NCBI RefSeq assembly: GCF_000689395.1
Contig: NZ_HG966617.1
Coordinates: 1,954,677-2,018,676 of the forward strand
DNA length: 64,000 bases
From: Candidatus Phaeomarinobacter ectocarpi
GTDB lineage: Bacteria > Pseudomonadota > Alphaproteobacteria > CGMCC-115125
Direction of reading: 5' to 3'
The translations under genes and the position numbers were made by a program. Position 1 is the first letter of the stretch. The number at the start of each line of letters is the position of its first letter. Of the stretch, positions 62,242 through 64,000 are shown piece after piece. The notes under the pieces were generated by a model. It saw only the letters and a program-made list of their open reading frames with translations, had not been told where the DNA came from and ran no database searches.

Positions 62242-62706
62242 ATGACACCATCCATATTTGCGCCGCCATATTCGTATCACGACGATGACCGTGTCCCGGA
62301 CTTCGACGATAGCGGCCCCGTCACTGTCATGGATGGTGAGTGCGCCCTGTGCTCCACCGGCGCGCGGCTGATTGCCCGCTTCGACAGGGCGGGCGAGTTT
62401 CGCATATGCCGCACACAGACCAAACTTGGACAGGCACTCCTGAGTCATTACCAACTTGACCCGGATGACCCGGAAAGCTGGCTCTACATCGAGGACGGCA
62501 AGGCCTACACATCGCTAGACGGCTTGATCCGCGCCGGGAAAAGAGTGGGCGGCATCGGACGGATCTTGCAGATACTCCGTCTCCTTCCACGTGCCGCTCA
62601 GGACTGGCTCTACAGACGCATTGCCCGAAACAGGTACCGGCTGTTTGGTCGGACGCAAATGTGTGAGCTGCCCGACCCGGCACTGCGGAAAAGACTGATG
62701 GAATGA
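62242..62706 (+). CDS. DUF393 (DCC family) thiol-disulfide oxidoreductase-like protein
   Basis: The 154-residue protein carries the DCC-family redox motif DGECALC (C34-x2-C37), then GARLIARFDRAGEFRICRTQTKLGQALLSHY and SWLYIEDGKAYTSLDGLIRAGKRVGG. It is thioredoxin-like but has no signal peptide. Its stop overlaps the DUF4166 start by 4 bp (ATGA). Confidence 0.9.
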   Translation: MTPSIFAPPYSYHDDDRVPDFDDSGPVTVMDGECALCSTGARLIARFDRAGEFRICRTQTKLGQALLSHYQLDPDDPESWLYIEDGKAYTSLDGLIRAGKRVGGIGRILQILRLLPRAAQDWLYRRIARNRYRLFGRTQMCELPDPALRKRLME

Positions 62707-63242
62707 GACAAACTCTTTTCCAGACAGCGCTTGCCGACCGTTGGTCCGCGCTCCCACCCGAAGTTCAAGCCCTTCACAGCGGGCAGGATATCCAGAGCTT
62801 TTCGGGACGAGCGGACATAACGCGCGGCACATCGATGATCGCCCGGTTTGCTGCCTGGTTTTTCGGATTTCCAAAAGCCGGACATGATGTCCCGGTCACG
62901 ATCACCAAGACGCGTACTGACAAAGGCGAAATATGGGAACGCAATTTCAACGGCAGCACGTTCCGGTCGTTCTGCTCACGGGCAGATCAGCCCTATCGCT
63001 ACAGGGAACGTTTCTGGCTCTTCACCTATGAGCAGGAGCTGCCGGTCAAAGACGGCACTATGCACTTGCCTGTCGTACACGGATGGTTTTTGGGCATCCC
63101 GCTCCCCAAGCCACTGCTACCCGGCAGCGACAGCCGTGAATACGCGAAGGACGGCACCTTCCGCTTTGACGTTGTATTGAAAGCCCCGCTGTGGGGAGGC
63201 CTGATTGTCAGATACACAGGGCACCTGACGCCAGACCCTTAG
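62703..63242 (+). CDS. DUF4166 domain protein
   Basis: The 179-residue protein contains a beta-rich domain (FSGRADITRGTSMIARFAAWFFGFPKAGHDVPVTITK...WERNFNGSTFRSFC) ending LWGGLIVRYTGHLTP. This is the DUF4166 pattern, a domain often fused to dehydrogenases or DoxX-like proteins. Here it stands alone but coupled to a DUF393 gene, which suggests a shared lipid or membrane role; no function is known. Confidence 0.85.
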   Translation: MRQTLFQTALADRWSALPPEVQALHSGQDIQSFSGRADITRGTSMIARFAAWFFGFPKAGHDVPVTITKTRTDKGEIWERNFNGSTFRSFCSRADQPYRYRERFWLFTYEQELPVKDGTMHLPVVHGWFLGIPLPKPLLPGSDSREYAKDGTFRFDVVLKAPLWGGLIVRYTGHLTPDP

Positions 63243-63272
63243 TACTCGTGCTAAATCTGCACTCCACAGGTG

Positions 63273-63590
63273 TCACCCATAGAGCTGACGCCATCTTTCA
63301 AGAAGCGTCACCAAATCAATTTTGGGAACAGAAATAAGCTTATCCAGCATCCCGTCTTCACCATGCGGATAGCCGAGTAGATTGCCGAGGCAATTCATCA
63401 CCATGTTACTGACATCACGGTTTGCAAAATCTGCGTCAGGCCACTTTGCTAAGAGCTGCCTATAGTCGGAACGCTCGAAACCAGTAAGAGTTTGAAACTC
63501 CCAGTCCGGAACAAATGGCCCGTCAACAAAAGCAAATAGGCATTCTCCCACCACCTGTAGATCGCGACTGTCAATTGCCATTGCGAGCAA
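63273..63590 (-). CDS. Hypothetical protein
   Basis: This 105-residue soluble protein (or 102 from an ATG at 63581) is acidic and includes PDWEFQTLTGFERSDYRQLLAKWPDAD and NCLGNLLGYPHGEDG. The WEFQTL...YPHG pattern recalls small uncharacterised or immunity-type proteins in proteobacteria, but I cannot name the family. A TTG start follows AGGGG at the end of the preceding methyltransferase gene, 3 bp away, so it is coupled to it. Confidence 0.65.
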   Translation of the reverse strand: MLAMAIDSRDLQVVGECLFAFVDGPFVPDWEFQTLTGFERSDYRQLLAKWPDADFANRDVSNMVMNCLGNLLGYPHGEDGMLDKLISVPKIDLVTLLERWRQLYG

Positions 63591-63593
63591 GCT

Positions 63594-64000
63594 TTACCCC
63601 TGAACCGCCTGACCCCAGTAATTGAAGCCCGCAAACTTTGGCGTTGACGGCAGGTACATGGTTTCCATGCCTTCAATCTTGAAGCCGCCTTCGGCCAGCA
63701 TGTCCGGGATCGGGCGGTTGACGTTGCAGCCACCGGCGATCTTCTTCCATATCGGGTTGATGCGGTTCTGCCATTTGGCAACGTTGGCATCCGGCGCCTT
63801 GCCGTGTTCACAGAAAATCATCTTGCCACCGGGCTTGAGCACCCGGGCCATGCCTTTGAGGGCCGTGATGCCATCGGGAATGGTGCACAGAGTGTAGGTC
63901 AGCAGCACGGTATCCACCGAATTGTCATCAAGGGGAATTTCCTCGCCCGGCAGATCAAGAAACTCAACGGGAATGCCGTACTGCGCCACCTTGGGTTCCG
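63594..64000 (-). CDS. Class I SAM-dependent methyltransferase (partial, continues past the right edge)
   Basis: The visible 134 residues begin inside the Rossmann fold (IPVEFLDLPGEEIPLDDNSVDTVLLTYTLCTIPDG). They continue with the ARVLKPGGKMIFCEHGKA motif typical of UbiE/Methyltransf_11 enzymes. The C-terminal part has GCNVNRPIPDMLAEGGF. The N-terminus, including motif I, is outside the window, so the target cannot be inferred. Confidence 0.88.
   Translation of the reverse strand, partial: EPKVAQYGIPVEFLDLPGEEIPLDDNSVDTVLLTYTLCTIPDGITALKGMARVLKPGGKMIFCEHGKAPDANVAKWQNRINPIWKKIAGGCNVNRPIPDMLAEGGFKIEGMETMYLPSTPKFAGFNYWGQAVQG

Overview
The window is about 64 kb of a GC-rich alphaproteobacterial chromosome. 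The evidence is the run icd / alaS-recA / cckA next to a large flagellar cluster, the alphaproteobacterial-only flagellar regulators FliX, FlbT and FlaF, alphaproteobacterial LexA boxes (GTTC-N7-GTTC) and CtrA boxes (TTAA-N7-TTAA). A free-living, swimming marine or soil member of the Rhodobiaceae/Parvibaculales type would fit, but genus cannot be decided from the sequence alone. I recognised no rRNA, tRNA, CRISPR array or insertion sequence.

Layout. 1-7.9 kb: end of icd, a cyclic-nucleotide-type K+ channel, alaS, recA with a LexA box, and a TetR repressor divergent from a Rieske oxygenase plus a small membrane protein. 7.9-43.6 kb: the cell-cycle kinase gene cckA followed by about 30 flagellar genes in six or more transcription units: flgBC-fliEQR-flhB, fliOP, fliL-fliM-DUF6468-motE, a motB-like pair with a giant AMIN-like/TPR protein, flgFGAH, dksA, fliX, flgIJ-flgN, flaG-like, a TPR-glycosyltransferase, two flagellins, flbT-flaF, and flgEKL. 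43.9-51.9 kb: mixed metabolic and stress genes (MoxR ATPase and its likely VWA partner, two crotonases, methyltransferase, DUF188, fasciclin, VOC protein, HCCA-isomerase-like DsbA protein). 52-58.7 kb: the mutasome genes dnaE2, imuB and imuA, interrupted by a merR gene on the other strand and headed by a second LexA box. 58.7-64 kb: alpha/beta hydrolase, TrmO-like protein, a pair of inverted palindromic repeats, VOC protein, a TetR-phytanoyl-CoA dioxygenase pair, a DUF393-DUF4166 pair, and a truncated methyltransferase.

How the genes work together. The regulatory DNA reads as a Caulobacter-like flagellar hierarchy. Four perfect CtrA boxes sit before the early units (flgB operon, fliO, fliX, motB-like operon). 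Late units (flgF, flgI, flgE, flagellin 1) each carry a sigma-54 promoter of the form TGGC-N8-GC, and each has an upstream dyad CGGCA-N5-TGCC(G) suited to an NtrC-type activator such as FlbD. CckA, which drives CtrA, is encoded in the same cluster. The second flagellin lacks both late-class signals.

The most novel-looking part is the 16.2-21.6 kb module. It encodes two adjacent MotB-like proteins, only one keeping the proton-binding Asp, translationally coupled to a 1267-residue secreted protein with AMIN-like beta domains and a TPR solenoid, behind its own CtrA box. Other points of interest are the tandem flagellins whose central insert is better conserved than their terminal domains, and a repeat pair with compensatory stem changes.
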